Translations under genes and position numbers: made by a program | Shown here: positions 34,301-42,838 of the stretch, in pieces | Numbering within the stretch: the first letter of the stretch is position 1 | How the letters are laid out: each line of letters starts with the position of its first letter | The notes under the pieces: model-generated | Databases searched by the model: none | The model's input: the letters and a program-made list of their open reading frames with translations, nothing else | Told to the model about the DNA's origin: nothing | Assembly (NCBI RefSeq): GCF_001975825.1 | Contig: NZ_MTKN01000056.1 | Span: 1 to 52,284 of the forward strand | Length of the DNA stretch: 52,284 nucleotides | Direction: 5' to 3' | From: [Flexibacter] sp. ATCC 35208 | GTDB lineage: Bacteria > Bacteroidota > Bacteroidia > Chitinophagales > Chitinophagaceae

Positions 34301-34575
34301 GCTCCATTAACGGTGAGTGTCTGCGGCAGATAGCCGATAGCGCTGACAGTGATTTTCGACCCTTTGGCTACGGGCAGGGTAAAAGTGCCTTCGGGGGTTG
34401 TGGTAGTACCTTTTGAGGTGCCATCTACTTTGATGGTGGCGCCGATGACAGGCGCATTTGTTTTGTCTACGACACGCCCTTTGAGAGGGAGATCTTGTGC
34501 CTGTATAACGCTACAATAAAAAAGCAGGCTCAGGGCATAGCAAAGCCAGCCCCGGAAGAGGAGCAAATTTTTCAT
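31390..34575 (-). CDS. SusC/RagA-type TonB-dependent transporter (pair 1)
   Basis: A 1061-residue outer-membrane importer. A signal peptide (about 1-26) precedes a carboxypeptidase-regulatory beta domain (about 30-105, GRVVDKTNAPVIGATIKVDG). The SusC signature EVVVVGYGAQKKEAVSGAITS, the plug domain (about 115-225) and a long beta-barrel ending ARVINAGFTLTL follow. No secretin-like STN domain is present, unlike pair 2, so FecR signalling is not expected. It heads a two-gene operon with its SusD partner. The leader is long (about 200 bases after a predicted promoter). Confidence 0.95.
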   Translation of the reverse strand: MKNLLLFRGWLCYALSLLFYCSVIQAQDLPLKGRVVDKTNAPVIGATIKVDGTSKGTTTTPEGTFTLPVAKGSKITVSAIGYLPQTLTVNGAVIDVSLEADTKGLSEVVVVGYGAQKKEAVSGAITSVKGADLIKSPATNLSNSISGRMPGVTAMQNSGEPGYDGSTLRIRGSNTLGNNDPLVVIDGVANRVGGLERINPVDIESISVLKDASAAIYGARAANGVILVTTKRGKSGKPQLAYSFNQGWSQPTHIPDMSNAPEYAQLRDELSLYRDVPATEWNNAWSVYQQHGTYTSPSTNKTWDVAFGLDEIQKYKDGSDPWLYPNTNWYKSTFKTWSPQSNHSLQMSGGSENVKYLTSFGYQSQDAYYKHSATGYNQYSLRVNLDAKVNKYMNVAVDLMGREENRHFPTRSASDIFRMLMRGKPTEPAFWPNGLPGPDIEYGNNPVVITTDQTGYDKDRRYYVQSNARLDIIIPWVEGLKLSGNIAYDKYLKRTKDWMTPWYLYTWDKKTYEDDGKTPLLIKSKRGTDQASLSQGAEDQTNLLLRGLLTYDHTFNKDHTVNMVFGIEKETVNFDDFGASRKYFLSSLIDQLSAGGDAEKDNYGGAWDRARLNYFGRAAYNYKEKYLAEFVWRYDGSYMFPASSRFGFFPGIMAGWRISEENFWKNNVKIINYLKLRASWGKLGNDQIYFDDDGDGTLTLQEYQYYATYGFNSYILGGNVVKSLYEARMPNPFITWEVANNYNVGLDGALLNSRLYFELDAFMNKRTGILVRRNASVPQTTGMTLPAENIGKVDNKGFEFRIGYTDKIGPDFRYDISVNGGYSKNKIIFWDEAPGAPSWQRSTGRPMNTALYYEYDGVFKDFDDINKNTIDYSALTNNLKPGDMKFKDIDGNGKIDGDDKVRNDKSTQPTFTGGVNISLQYKGFDMAVLIQGATGGGLAINTESGEIGNFTKDYYDHRWSPDHPSSVDPRVNDRNDTYWATGNTYWFRKTNYIRLKNLEIGYSLSDLIKKRSGINGLRIYANCLNLFTLDKLGILDPESVNGNGQYYPQARVINAGFTLTL

Positions 34576-34786
34576 ACGCGAGATTTGATAGTTACAGAAT
34601 ACGAAGACCGCAGTAACGGGTGTTACTGAAGATTTTGGTTTTCAACGAGTTTAATAAACGAAAATTACCGTTTGGTTAAACGCTTTTATTTCGGATGATC
34701 ATCACAACGTGGTTTTGTTTTTAATGAATGATGAAAATAAGGTGCCATGGATCTGGCTGATGAATCAGGTTTTCGCTACAATTACA

Positions 34787-34816
34787 CAAATGAAAAGTCC
34801 GGGTTGTTAAACACAA
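34787..34816 (-). promoter_or_regulatory. Possible promoter of SusCD operon 1
   Basis: The minus strand has TTG (34814-34816), a 19-base spacer and TTCATTTG (34787-34794), one mismatch from TAnnTTTG. It would give a leader of about 200 bases before the SusC start at 34575. The rest of the 293-base gap (34576-34868) shows no gene. Confidence 0.4.
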
Positions 34817-34868
34817 TCCTAAAATAGAAAAAATAATCAAGGAAGAATAATTTCTTTGACAATACGGG

Positions 34869-35387
34869 TTAATAATCCGTCTCGAATGAAATAGCAGTAA
34901 TACTGAACTGGCTTCCCCTCGCTACGAGGTAGAGGTCATGTACACCAAATGAGTATTTGGAATTGCCCGTCATTTTGAGCGCATATGTTGTGTCTCCGGT
35001 ATATGGGATCTTCAGGGTACCTATACGACGACTTTTCTTTCCTTTAGGGCTGTTTATTCTAAATTCGAGTCTGGAGCCTTTTGATTGTTTGTTTTCACAA
35101 AAAACAGTCACTCTGACTGCCACTTCCCCCAGCCCCAGATTTACTTGTCCGAAACCAAGGTAGCTCCCTGATTTCATTTTAAATTCAGTTTCAAAGTTTC
35201 CTTTTCTTACTACTGGCGCAGGAGTAGCTGGTGGCGGAGGCGTGTTGCCCGGTCCACCTCCAGTAGGAGATGCCGTTGCGACAGGCGTTGCTGCCGGTGG
35301 TGGTGATGCAGCCGGAGGCGACGATTGTGATTGTCCCCTGACGATCAACTGCGCGATAATAAAAAATAGACATAGGATAGGCCTCAT
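34869..35387 (-). CDS. Secreted protein with a CBM6-like domain
   Basis: A 172-residue exported protein: signal peptide (about 1-18), a Pro/Ala/Ser/Thr-rich linker (about 20-60) and a beta-sandwich of about 110 residues. The patterns GSYLGFGQVNLGLGEVAVRVTVFC, RLEFRINSPKG, IGTLKIPYTGDTTYALK and FGVHDLYLVARG are those of family 6 carbohydrate-binding modules. No catalytic domain is attached, so it may act as a free binding protein or a former module. It lies beside SusCD pair 1. Confidence 0.75.
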   Translation of the reverse strand: MRPILCLFFIIAQLIVRGQSQSSPPAASPPPAATPVATASPTGGGPGNTPPPPATPAPVVRKGNFETEFKMKSGSYLGFGQVNLGLGEVAVRVTVFCENKQSKGSRLEFRINSPKGKKSRRIGTLKIPYTGDTTYALKMTGNSKYSFGVHDLYLVARGSQFSITAISFETDY

Positions 35388-35475
35388 AGCTATATGGGTA
35401 GGTCTGGCTCATAGTCATTTTCGATCACTATTGCCCAACCAGTGTCAAATTTTGTAATCAGGACGAAATTTACGC

Positions 35476-35483
35476 AAAATTAT
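35476..35483 (-). promoter_or_regulatory. -7 element upstream of the CBM6-like gene
   Basis: The minus strand reads TAATTTTG, an exact TAnnTTTG match, 89 bases before the start at 35387. The rest of this 270-base gap (35388-35657) is AT-rich, with no gene seen. Confidence 0.35.
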
Positions 35484-35657
35484 ATTAAATTTTACAATAA
35501 TAATATATAATGATTACCAAGGGTTTGTTAATAATATTTGAACCCCTCCTATATTTTACGTACTCCGACGGGGATTTATTGTATTTGTGGGGATAAAATC
35601 GACGAATGTGGATATGTTATCTTTTTATTATACGCGTTTACCCGCAGACAAAAGCGC

Positions 35658-38600
35658 TTATTGTTGTATTTCTGGTATAATGATGTGAAAGGCAGCGCCC
35701 TGTTGTTCTACCCCAAATGCTTGAATATCACCGTTATGGATTTCCATGATCTTGCGGCATAATGCCAGTCCGATACCGGTACCCTCGAATTTTTCCTTCT
35801 GGTTCAGCCGCTGGAAGATCACAAACAATTTATCGGCATAAGACTGGTTAAATCCGATGCCATTATCTGCCACCACGATCCGGTACCAGGAGGTATTTTT
35901 ACTCAGGTGTGGGTAATCGTTCATGTCCGTGGCCGTCAGCTTTTTGGCACTGATGGTGATGCGGCAGGAATCGTTTGGATTCGAGAATTTCAGGGCATTG
36001 CCGATCAGGTTGTAGAACAACTGGTTCATTTGCAATGGCACGGCATCCAGTACGGGTAGTTCGCTGATTTCCATTTGTGCCTGTTTTTCCCTGATCAGGA
36101 GTTCAAAATCTTCCGTCACATTGGCTACGATCAGGTTTAGGTCCACAGGCAGGAAGGCATTTTCGCCCAGTTCCAGGCGGGAATATGCAATCAGGTCACG
36201 GATCAGGTCCGACATGCGGATGGCAGATTGTTTGACCTTGCCCAGGTACAACCTGGTATCAATTTTATTGTTGTCAGGCTTTACACTTTCGAGCATGTCT
36301 GCAAAGAGGCGGATCTTTCTCAGCGGTTCCTGCAGGTCATGACTGGTGATGAATACAAATTGTTCAAGTTCGTGGTTTCGTTTGGAGAGGTTTGCATTGG
36401 CCTCTTCCAGGGCGATGGTACGCTCGCGCACTTTTCTTTCCAGCGCATCTTCCACCATTTTCTGATCGTCGATGTCTACACAGGCGCCAATAAATCCTAC
36501 GAATTCATCCTGCGCTATAAAGCGGGGAATACCGGAGCAGGATAACCAATGATAGCTGCCATCCTGTCTTTTCAAACGGAACTCAGCATAGAAATTTCGT
36601 CTGTCGCGGGAGGAACGGCTAAAGTTGATCTTCCATTTATCGATATCATCCGGATGCATAATGTCGTACCAGCCTTTGTCCTTATCCTGGTCCATGGAGC
36701 GACCTGTGTATTTTTGCCACGCCTTGTTGAAGAAGGAGAAGGAGCCATCTTTTTCCGCGATCCAGATCATGGCAGGTGCGGTATCGGCAATCATCCTGAA
36801 GTAGGCTTCGCTTTGTTGCAGGTGTAATTGAGCCTGCTTGCGTTCCGTGATATCCTGGGTGATACCGATCATGTGTCTCACACCAGTTTGTTCGTCGAGT
36901 ACAGATTGTCCCCGGGCCATGACCCAGCGTATTACAGGGTCATGGCCTTTGATCCTGTATTCTTCTGAAAACGGTGTTTGGGTTGCCAGTGCAATATCCA
37001 GAGCCTTCATGACACGGTTCCGGTCTTCGGCATGAATGGCCTGCAGGAGTTTGTCTATGGTCACTACAGCGTTTGCAGACAGGCCATAATTTGCTTTACA
37101 TAGTTCATTGCACTCCAGGATGCCTGTTTCAACATTGAGCTCCCATGAGCCTAATTTGCCCGTTTCCAGGGCAAAGTTCAGGCGGTTGTTCACGTCCTGT
37201 AAATGACGCTGGTATTGTTTGGATTCCGTAACATCTGTCACCACACCTAAAATGCGGCTGGCGATGCGTTCTTCAAAGAATACCTGCGCCTTGCAGGAGA
37301 TCCATTTGATCCTGTCTTCGCTGGCTGTAATACGGAAATCGATATTGATCTGTCCATTGTCAATGCCTGCCAGTGCGGCCTGTATAGAGCCTTGTACGCC
37401 TTCTACGTCCAATGGATGGATCGCTTTGATGAAGGTATCATATTCTACAGGTGCATCACTGCTGATATTGAGTAATTCGCGGCTTCTGTCGGATAATAAT
37501 ATTTCTCTGGTAGCGGGGTTGAATTCCCAGGTACCGGTTTTTGTACCATCCAGGGCCAGGCGTAAACGCTCTTCGTTGTTACGCACCTGTTCCTGCTTCC
37601 GGGCGATCCGTTCACGCGCTTCCCTGACCTCGGAGATATCTTCGATAGCCAGCAGAATCAGGTCTTCCCTGAGATCCTGGGAGGTAATGAGCTGACCATT
37701 CAGCAGCATGGTACGCTCTCCTATTGTATTGAATTTGTGAGTGAGTTCGTAATTGATAAACGGCGTTCTGGAAGAATGCAGGTTTTCGAGTAGGGAACGC
37801 AGGTCGGAATTGTTCCATTGTTTATTACCCAGTTCGTAGAAGATCTTGCCTTCGGTTTCCTTTCTGTCTATTTTGAAGACGCGATAAAAAGAAGCGTTGG
37901 CACTTACTACGCGGATATTTGCATCCAGGATGACGAGTGATTCATGTACGGTATTGACGATGGCTTCTGCATACAGCCGCGCGTTATTCAACTGATTATT
38001 TCGTTCCAGCAGGTCGTTGTTGCGGGTACTCAGTTCATCGTTGATCACCTGTAGTTCTTCCTGCGAGACTTCCAGTTCCTCATTCAGACTTTTCAGCTCT
38101 TCATTGGCAGATTGCAGTTCTTCGTTGGTCGCCTCGTATGCTTCGGCTACAGCGCGCAGTTCGTCTTTGTAGCGTTGCACTTCTTTTTCCATTTGCAATA
38201 CGCGCAGTGTCTTGTCATCCGTGCTTTCGGTGACAGGTTCTGTCCTCTTCGTATCAGCGGCGTATTGGTCAGGAGACTGATGATTAAAGATCACCAGGTA
38301 GTAAGTCTCGTGCAGGTTGACGATAGGCACGATCTCAAAGCCAACGGTGAATTGGCCGGAAACAACCGAGATGGTGATCCCTTCTTTCTTTACATTTCTT
38401 TTGCCTGTTTGAGCCTGGTTCAGGGCACTGCGCAGACTATGTACCAGATCTCTGTGGGCTAGTTTCAGGATATTCAGACTGGCTTTACCTGGCCCGTGCT
38501 CGAAAAACTGCAGGGTTATACCACGGAATTCGATAATGTCAAATTGTTCGTTGAGTAATACAGCCGACGGAGCAAACATGGAAAGTATAATACTATCAGC

Positions 38601-39560
38601 TGCCTTCTGTGCATCTACATTTTCATCTCTTTCCTGGTCGAAGCTGGGTGTCATGTGCTTGATTTTTTTATTAGTGGGGAACGCACTTCTCAGCGTCCAC
38701 TTATCTACGTTCTTTTTTAAATAGATCTTCGTCTTTTTCGAAGGCATTTCAAACAGGTCGGGCGAGCGGTTGGTTTCAGATTTGCCCAGCCAGAGGAACC
38801 CTTTATCTTTCAGCGCGTAGTTGAAAATGCTGAGCATTTTTTTTTGTAGTACGGGTTGCATGTATATCAATACATTGCGGCAACTGATGAGATTCAGTTT
38901 AGCAAATGGTGGATCAGTGAGCATATTGTGAGATGCAAATACACACACGTCGCGGATATAACTAACTACTTCGTATCCCTGTTCTACTTCTCTGAAAAAC
39001 TTTTCCAGCCTAGCATCAGAAACGCCTCCCATCTGTGTTTTAGGATAAAGGGCTTTTCTGGCTGAGGCTATCACAGCATCGGAGAGATCGGTGGCAAAGA
39101 TTTTTACCTTTTCGGTGAAGTTGTCGTGCCCCATGATTTCATAGAGACAGATGGCAATAGAATAGGCTTCTTCTCCAGTGGCGCAACCGGCCACCCAGAT
39201 ACGTACCTGGTCGTCCCCATCAACTGCCTGCCGGGTTACCTGTGGCAAGATAGTTCTGAAGAGATATTCAAAACTGCCGGGGTCCCGAAAAAACGACGAT
39301 ACATGAATTAAAAGTTCAGCAAATACTACATTCTGTTCGTTCTCATTATCTTTTATTAATGTTAGATACTCTTCAAAACCTGGAATGTTCATTAATGACA
39401 TCCTGCGTTGTAACCGTCTTGTAATGGTGGAAAGCTTGTACTGCAAGAAATCTACTCCTGAAAATTCTGACAGGATAGATAGGATACCTTTTAATGCAGC
39501 ATTGGGCCCCGCACCGATTCGTCTCCGGTTACTCTCAGCATCTTGATGCATGTCAGGCAT
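35658..39560 (-). CDS. CheR-type methyltransferase fused to PAS domains and a histidine kinase
   Basis: A 1300-residue multidomain signalling protein. An N-terminal CheR all-alpha and SAM-binding domain (about 20-285) has WVAGCATGEEAYSIA (122-136) and LISCRNVLIYM (224-234). A linker and long coiled coil (about 455-525, ATNEELQSANEELKSLNEEL) follow, then about four PAS domains (about 530-1060). The HisKA phospho-acceptor helix is FVFITSHDLQEPLRKI, and the ATPase domain has NLIGNALKFS, VADNGIGF and GTGIGLALCRKIMEIHNG. It is related to the CheB-CheR-PAS-kinase hybrids common in soil bacteria, but CheB is a separate gene 55 bases upstream. There is no transmembrane segment, so it is probably cytoplasmic. 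Confidence 0.92.
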   Translation of the reverse strand: MPDMHQDAESNRRRIGAGPNAALKGILSILSEFSGVDFLQYKLSTITRRLQRRMSLMNIPGFEEYLTLIKDNENEQNVVFAELLIHVSSFFRDPGSFEYLFRTILPQVTRQAVDGDDQVRIWVAGCATGEEAYSIAICLYEIMGHDNFTEKVKIFATDLSDAVIASARKALYPKTQMGGVSDARLEKFFREVEQGYEVVSYIRDVCVFASHNMLTDPPFAKLNLISCRNVLIYMQPVLQKKMLSIFNYALKDKGFLWLGKSETNRSPDLFEMPSKKTKIYLKKNVDKWTLRSAFPTNKKIKHMTPSFDQERDENVDAQKAADSIILSMFAPSAVLLNEQFDIIEFRGITLQFFEHGPGKASLNILKLAHRDLVHSLRSALNQAQTGKRNVKKEGITISVVSGQFTVGFEIVPIVNLHETYYLVIFNHQSPDQYAADTKRTEPVTESTDDKTLRVLQMEKEVQRYKDELRAVAEAYEATNEELQSANEELKSLNEELEVSQEELQVINDELSTRNNDLLERNNQLNNARLYAEAIVNTVHESLVILDANIRVVSANASFYRVFKIDRKETEGKIFYELGNKQWNNSDLRSLLENLHSSRTPFINYELTHKFNTIGERTMLLNGQLITSQDLREDLILLAIEDISEVREARERIARKQEQVRNNEERLRLALDGTKTGTWEFNPATREILLSDRSRELLNISSDAPVEYDTFIKAIHPLDVEGVQGSIQAALAGIDNGQINIDFRITASEDRIKWISCKAQVFFEERIASRILGVVTDVTESKQYQRHLQDVNNRLNFALETGKLGSWELNVETGILECNELCKANYGLSANAVVTIDKLLQAIHAEDRNRVMKALDIALATQTPFSEEYRIKGHDPVIRWVMARGQSVLDEQTGVRHMIGITQDITERKQAQLHLQQSEAYFRMIADTAPAMIWIAEKDGSFSFFNKAWQKYTGRSMDQDKDKGWYDIMHPDDIDKWKINFSRSSRDRRNFYAEFRLKRQDGSYHWLSCSGIPRFIAQDEFVGFIGACVDIDDQKMVEDALERKVRERTIALEEANANLSKRNHELEQFVFITSHDLQEPLRKIRLFADMLESVKPDNNKIDTRLYLGKVKQSAIRMSDLIRDLIAYSRLELGENAFLPVDLNLIVANVTEDFELLIREKQAQMEISELPVLDAVPLQMNQLFYNLIGNALKFSNPNDSCRITISAKKLTATDMNDYPHLSKNTSWYRIVVADNGIGFNQSYADKLFVIFQRLNQKEKFEGTGIGLALCRKIMEIHNGDIQAFGVEQQGAAFHIIIPEIQQ

Positions 39561-39615
39561 ACAAACTTTTTTGACTTGTGTCTATATAAATCGATAAAGA
39601 TATATAAAAATAGCA

Positions 39616-40212
39616 TCAAATCATTCGTTTATCAGTTTTCAGGTATCGCTGCAGGAACTTAGCAATTTCCGGTGGCGGCAGTACCACATGCGGATCATCT
39701 CTATTGATGGCTGTCAGGGGCAGGATATTGAATTCAGTCGTCTCCGGATCCTGCACAAGTACGAGGCCATGCCTATCCTCTATCGCTTTAATACCTTCAA
39801 TACCATCCGTGCCCATACCAGACAGGATGATTCCGACCGCGTTTTCAGCATAGCATTTGGCCATTGATATGAAGAAGAGATCAATTGACTTGTTGATGAT
39901 TTCGCGCGAATAGCGTTTCCGTACCCGCAATATATGATCTTCCACAATCATCATCATCCCTTCTACCAATACATACACATTATCTGGTTGCAGTTTTACG
40001 GTATCGGTCACACGATGAACCGGCATTTCTGTAAACCGCTGCAGAATGTGGCTGAAACGGCTTGGATAATCGGCTGATAAATGCGGTATCACTACAAAAG
40101 CTGCGCCTGTTTTTTCTCTGAAGTGCTGAAAAAATTCACAAACGGGTTCCAGACCACCGGCGGAGCAGCCAATGCCAATGCATAAAGACGGGAATTTAAC
40201 AACATTACTCAT
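39616..40212 (-). CDS. CheB-type methylesterase without receiver domain
   Basis: A 198-residue CheB catalytic domain that in chemotaxis removes methyl groups from receptor glutamates. The triad is visible: Ser17 (GIGCSAGG), His44 (VIPHLSADYP) and Asp136 (LSGMGTDGIEG). The regulatory receiver domain of classical CheB is missing, so activity is not controlled by phosphorylation in the usual way. It is read with the CheR-PAS-kinase gene 55 bases downstream. No chemoreceptor is in the window, so the methylated target is unknown. Confidence 0.92.
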   Translation of the reverse strand: MSNVVKFPSLCIGIGCSAGGLEPVCEFFQHFREKTGAAFVVIPHLSADYPSRFSHILQRFTEMPVHRVTDTVKLQPDNVYVLVEGMMMIVEDHILRVRKRYSREIINKSIDLFFISMAKCYAENAVGIILSGMGTDGIEGIKAIEDRHGLVLVQDPETTEFNILPLTAINRDDPHVVLPPPEIAKFLQRYLKTDKRMI

Positions 40213-40248
40213 GGTTCACATCTAATTAATGGTTTCACAATAAAGATG

Positions 40249-40262
40249 CCTCTAATTAGAGG
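40249..40262. promoter_or_regulatory. 14-bp perfect palindrome upstream of cheB
   Basis: cctctaattagagg is a perfect inverted repeat 37 bases before the cheB start. Its core tctaatta recurs at 40221-40228. It is a candidate operator for the cheB-cheR-kinase operon, of unknown binder. Confidence 0.45.
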
Positions 40263-40357
40263 ACAGGTTCAACCATTAAATTCAAAGAAAATGCCAGAGT
40301 GTGTTGCTGTGGTACTATTTTAACACAATTTGTAGAAAGAGAGGGGCAACGAGGGGT

Positions 40358-40384
40358 GAAAAAAAGGCCGGTTTTACCCGGCCT
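40358..40384 (-). terminator. Terminator of the LURP-one-like gene
   Basis: Minus strand: stem ggccgg / ccggcc with a 6-base loop, followed by a run of eight T. It lies directly after the LURP-one-like stop. Confidence 0.88.
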
Positions 40385-40389
40385 CCACA

Positions 40390-40992
40390 TTATTTTGATT
40401 CCTTTAACACCATGTCGATGGTGATGGCACCAGCTACGATGGCGATCTTTTTCAGATCTTCAGGACATTCTTTACCAATGATCACGCGGTATTTATCAGC
40501 TGTGGTGAACACTTCTTTCATCACACCAGCCCACTTTTTAGTGATTTGTCCCAATTCATTCCCACTTGCATCCACAATTGTGAAATTCCACGCTTTCCAG
40601 TCCCCTTTGATCTCGGCAATCACAGCACCATATTGATCTGTAATATGGAATAAAGGTTTGAAAAGTTTGAACTTGTGTTTGATGCCACCGATTTGATTAC
40701 CATTCCCATCGAGTATCGTGATTTTCGACATCCAGAAAGTCCAGCCACGGTGAATGGTGGCGACTATGGTGTTGTCCATTTCTTTTATGTCGAGGGTGAA
40801 AGGGAATACGGCTTTGCTCAGGAATAAACGCAGGAGCTTGTGCCAGACAGGTACGGTTTGTTGAATATTACCGATTTGCTGCCCCTGATCATCGTACACT
40901 TTATAGGCATTAGAGAATTTAAAAAGTCCGATTTTTTCGTCAATGAAATAATCGTGGTGATTGAAGAATTTAGGTAAGTTCGCTTGTCCCAT
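40390..40992 (-). CDS. LURP-one/scramblase-like protein
   Basis: A 200-residue protein of the LURP-one-related (Tubby-like) fold. It has repeated beta units such as FKFSNAYKVYDDQGQQIGNIQQ, WMSKITILDGNGNQIGGIKHKF and WNFTIVDASGNELGQITKKW, and ends in a helix (KKIAIVAGAITIDMVLKESK). Members include phospholipid scramblase relatives, and the bacterial role is unknown. No signal peptide is present; the last ~20 residues are hydrophobic and may attach to membrane. Its own terminator follows. Confidence 0.8.
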   Translation of the reverse strand: MGQANLPKFFNHHDYFIDEKIGLFKFSNAYKVYDDQGQQIGNIQQTVPVWHKLLRLFLSKAVFPFTLDIKEMDNTIVATIHRGWTFWMSKITILDGNGNQIGGIKHKFKLFKPLFHITDQYGAVIAEIKGDWKAWNFTIVDASGNELGQITKKWAGVMKEVFTTADKYRVIIGKECPEDLKKIAIVAGAITIDMVLKESK

Positions 40993-41228
40993 TAAGAGAA
41001 ATTTTAAGAGTTAAGGTTTAACAACGGGGGCGAAGGTATAAAAATATTATAATATAAAAAATCGTTTATACTTAACAGACATAAAACGATTGGGTGATCT
41101 TAATCAGGATACATTTCCAATAAATCCTGTAATTCTATGATCCTATCAGGATATTTACTGACGGGGTGCGTAGCACTGTCTGCCACCTGCCAACAAATAA
41201 AAGGCGTTTATACATAACATATATCATT

Positions 41229-41260
41229 AAAAAAGGGGCCAGCCATTACAGCTGGCCCCA
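41229..41260 (-). terminator. Terminator of the sigma-FecR-SusCD operon
   Basis: Stem ggggccagc / gctggcccc with a 7-base loop is followed on the minus strand by cccttttttaat. It lies 31 bases after the SusD stop. The rest of the 299-base gap (40993-41291) shows no gene, only an aatcgttt...aaacgatt inverted repeat near 41061-41092. Confidence 0.88.
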
Positions 41261-41291
41261 TGCTCAAATATAAGGGGGAAAATGTAAAATA

Positions 41292-42812
41292 TTAGTAGCC
41301 TGGATTTTGGTACATGCCTGTTGGGTTCAGCTTGACCTCATCAGAAGGAATAGGATAATACCTGTCCTTAGTGGTAAAGTGTTGCGGAATTGCGATTCCA
41401 TATCTTGCCGGATCCTTTGCCTGGAAGTAACTTACCAGCTCGTCAGTGGTGAATGTTCTCAGCAGGTCATACCATCTGTGGTTTTCGAATGCCAGTTCAA
41501 TTCTTCTTTCGTGCAGGATAGCCAGTTTCAGAGTTGGGTACTTAGCCGCATAGTTAGCATCCTTTGAGGCAGTAGCATAATCGGACATACCTGCCCTGGT
41601 TCTCACCTGATCCAGGAAAGAGATCGCAGTCGTCTGGTCGCCCAGCAAATTGTTTACCTCAGCCAGATTCAGGATGATGTCTGCATAGCGCATCAGGATC
41701 CAATCGTTACCACCATAACCATTCACGCCGGCAGCATCAGAAGCATCGCGGAACTTGGTAATGAAGTAATCTTTTACATTGGAAGCATTCGCATATTTCA
41801 CAGAGAAATCCATTCTTGGATCACCGGTTTCATAATCATCGATCAAATCACCTGTAACGTTTCCACCTACACCTGTTGCTTCTTTTTGTGAGTTGATGGT
41901 TTCACCGGCGGCCTGGTTATTTGCAGCTATAGAAGAGGAATAAGTAGCATCACCTTGTTTATACACGATCTGCATGATCAGCTCAGGGCAACTGGATTTT
42001 TTATCCACGTTAAAAACATCTGAATAAGCGATTTCGCTCAGCTGACCGAAGTTGCGCATATTGTAACAAGCCTCGAGGTATGTTTTTGCATCCTGTAAGT
42101 GAGCTGTGCTTTGACCGTCTTCAATAGTCTGAGACATTGTCAGGTACACCTGCCCCAGCAGACCATTGGCAGCTGCCTTGGATGCGCGGCCAATTTTATC
42201 GCCGGTCTGGAAGTTGGGCAGTGGACTTTCCAATACATCTTTCAGGTCACTAATGATCTGCGCATATACAGCTGTATCAGCTACGCGATAGGTATAAGCA
42301 GTTACCTCGTCAGAAGTAGTCAACTGCTTTGTTACCAAAGGCACAGCACCCCACTGGCGTACCAGGTGGAAGTACATCAATGCACGCAGGAATTTAGCTT
42401 CTGCAGCATAACCCAGCTTCGTATCATTGCTGGAATAGCTTACACCATCAATATTGGATAATACCACATTCGCACGGGAAACAGTTTCATATAACGCTGC
42501 CCAGTGAGACAGTAAATAAGAGTTACCGACTAATACTGAGAAATCATTAAACTGGAATGGCTCACCAGAGTTGGAATAGTCATTACGACCGGTATTGTCT
42601 GATCGCTCTTCCAGGTACAGGCCACTGCTTTCACCGATACAGTTAGAACTTCTCAGGGATTGATATATACCGTTTACTGCTAAAAGGACATCATTTTCTG
42701 ATGCAAAATAATCGGATACACTGAGCGCATTGGGGTTAGACTGGTTCAGAAAATCCTTGCTACAGGAAACCATTACCACACTTACCGCTATTGCTAAAAA
42801 TATTCGTTTCAT
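41292..42812 (-). CDS. SusD/RagB-type outer-membrane lipoprotein (pair 2)
   Basis: A 506-residue SusD-like lipoprotein with signal peptide and Cys17 (VVMVSC). It opens KDFLNQSNPNALSVSDYFASENDVLLAVNGIYQSL. HERRIELAFENHRWYDLLRTF and the closing MYQNPGY are family hallmarks. It is 26 bases downstream of its SusC partner and is the last gene of the operon. Confidence 0.95.
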   Translation of the reverse strand: MKRIFLAIAVSVVMVSCSKDFLNQSNPNALSVSDYFASENDVLLAVNGIYQSLRSSNCIGESSGLYLEERSDNTGRNDYSNSGEPFQFNDFSVLVGNSYLLSHWAALYETVSRANVVLSNIDGVSYSSNDTKLGYAAEAKFLRALMYFHLVRQWGAVPLVTKQLTTSDEVTAYTYRVADTAVYAQIISDLKDVLESPLPNFQTGDKIGRASKAAANGLLGQVYLTMSQTIEDGQSTAHLQDAKTYLEACYNMRNFGQLSEIAYSDVFNVDKKSSCPELIMQIVYKQGDATYSSSIAANNQAAGETINSQKEATGVGGNVTGDLIDDYETGDPRMDFSVKYANASNVKDYFITKFRDASDAAGVNGYGGNDWILMRYADIILNLAEVNNLLGDQTTAISFLDQVRTRAGMSDYATASKDANYAAKYPTLKLAILHERRIELAFENHRWYDLLRTFTTDELVSYFQAKDPARYGIAIPQHFTTKDRYYPIPSDEVKLNPTGMYQNPGY

Positions 42813-42838
42813 GTTGAATAATTTTGAAAATAAAAGGA

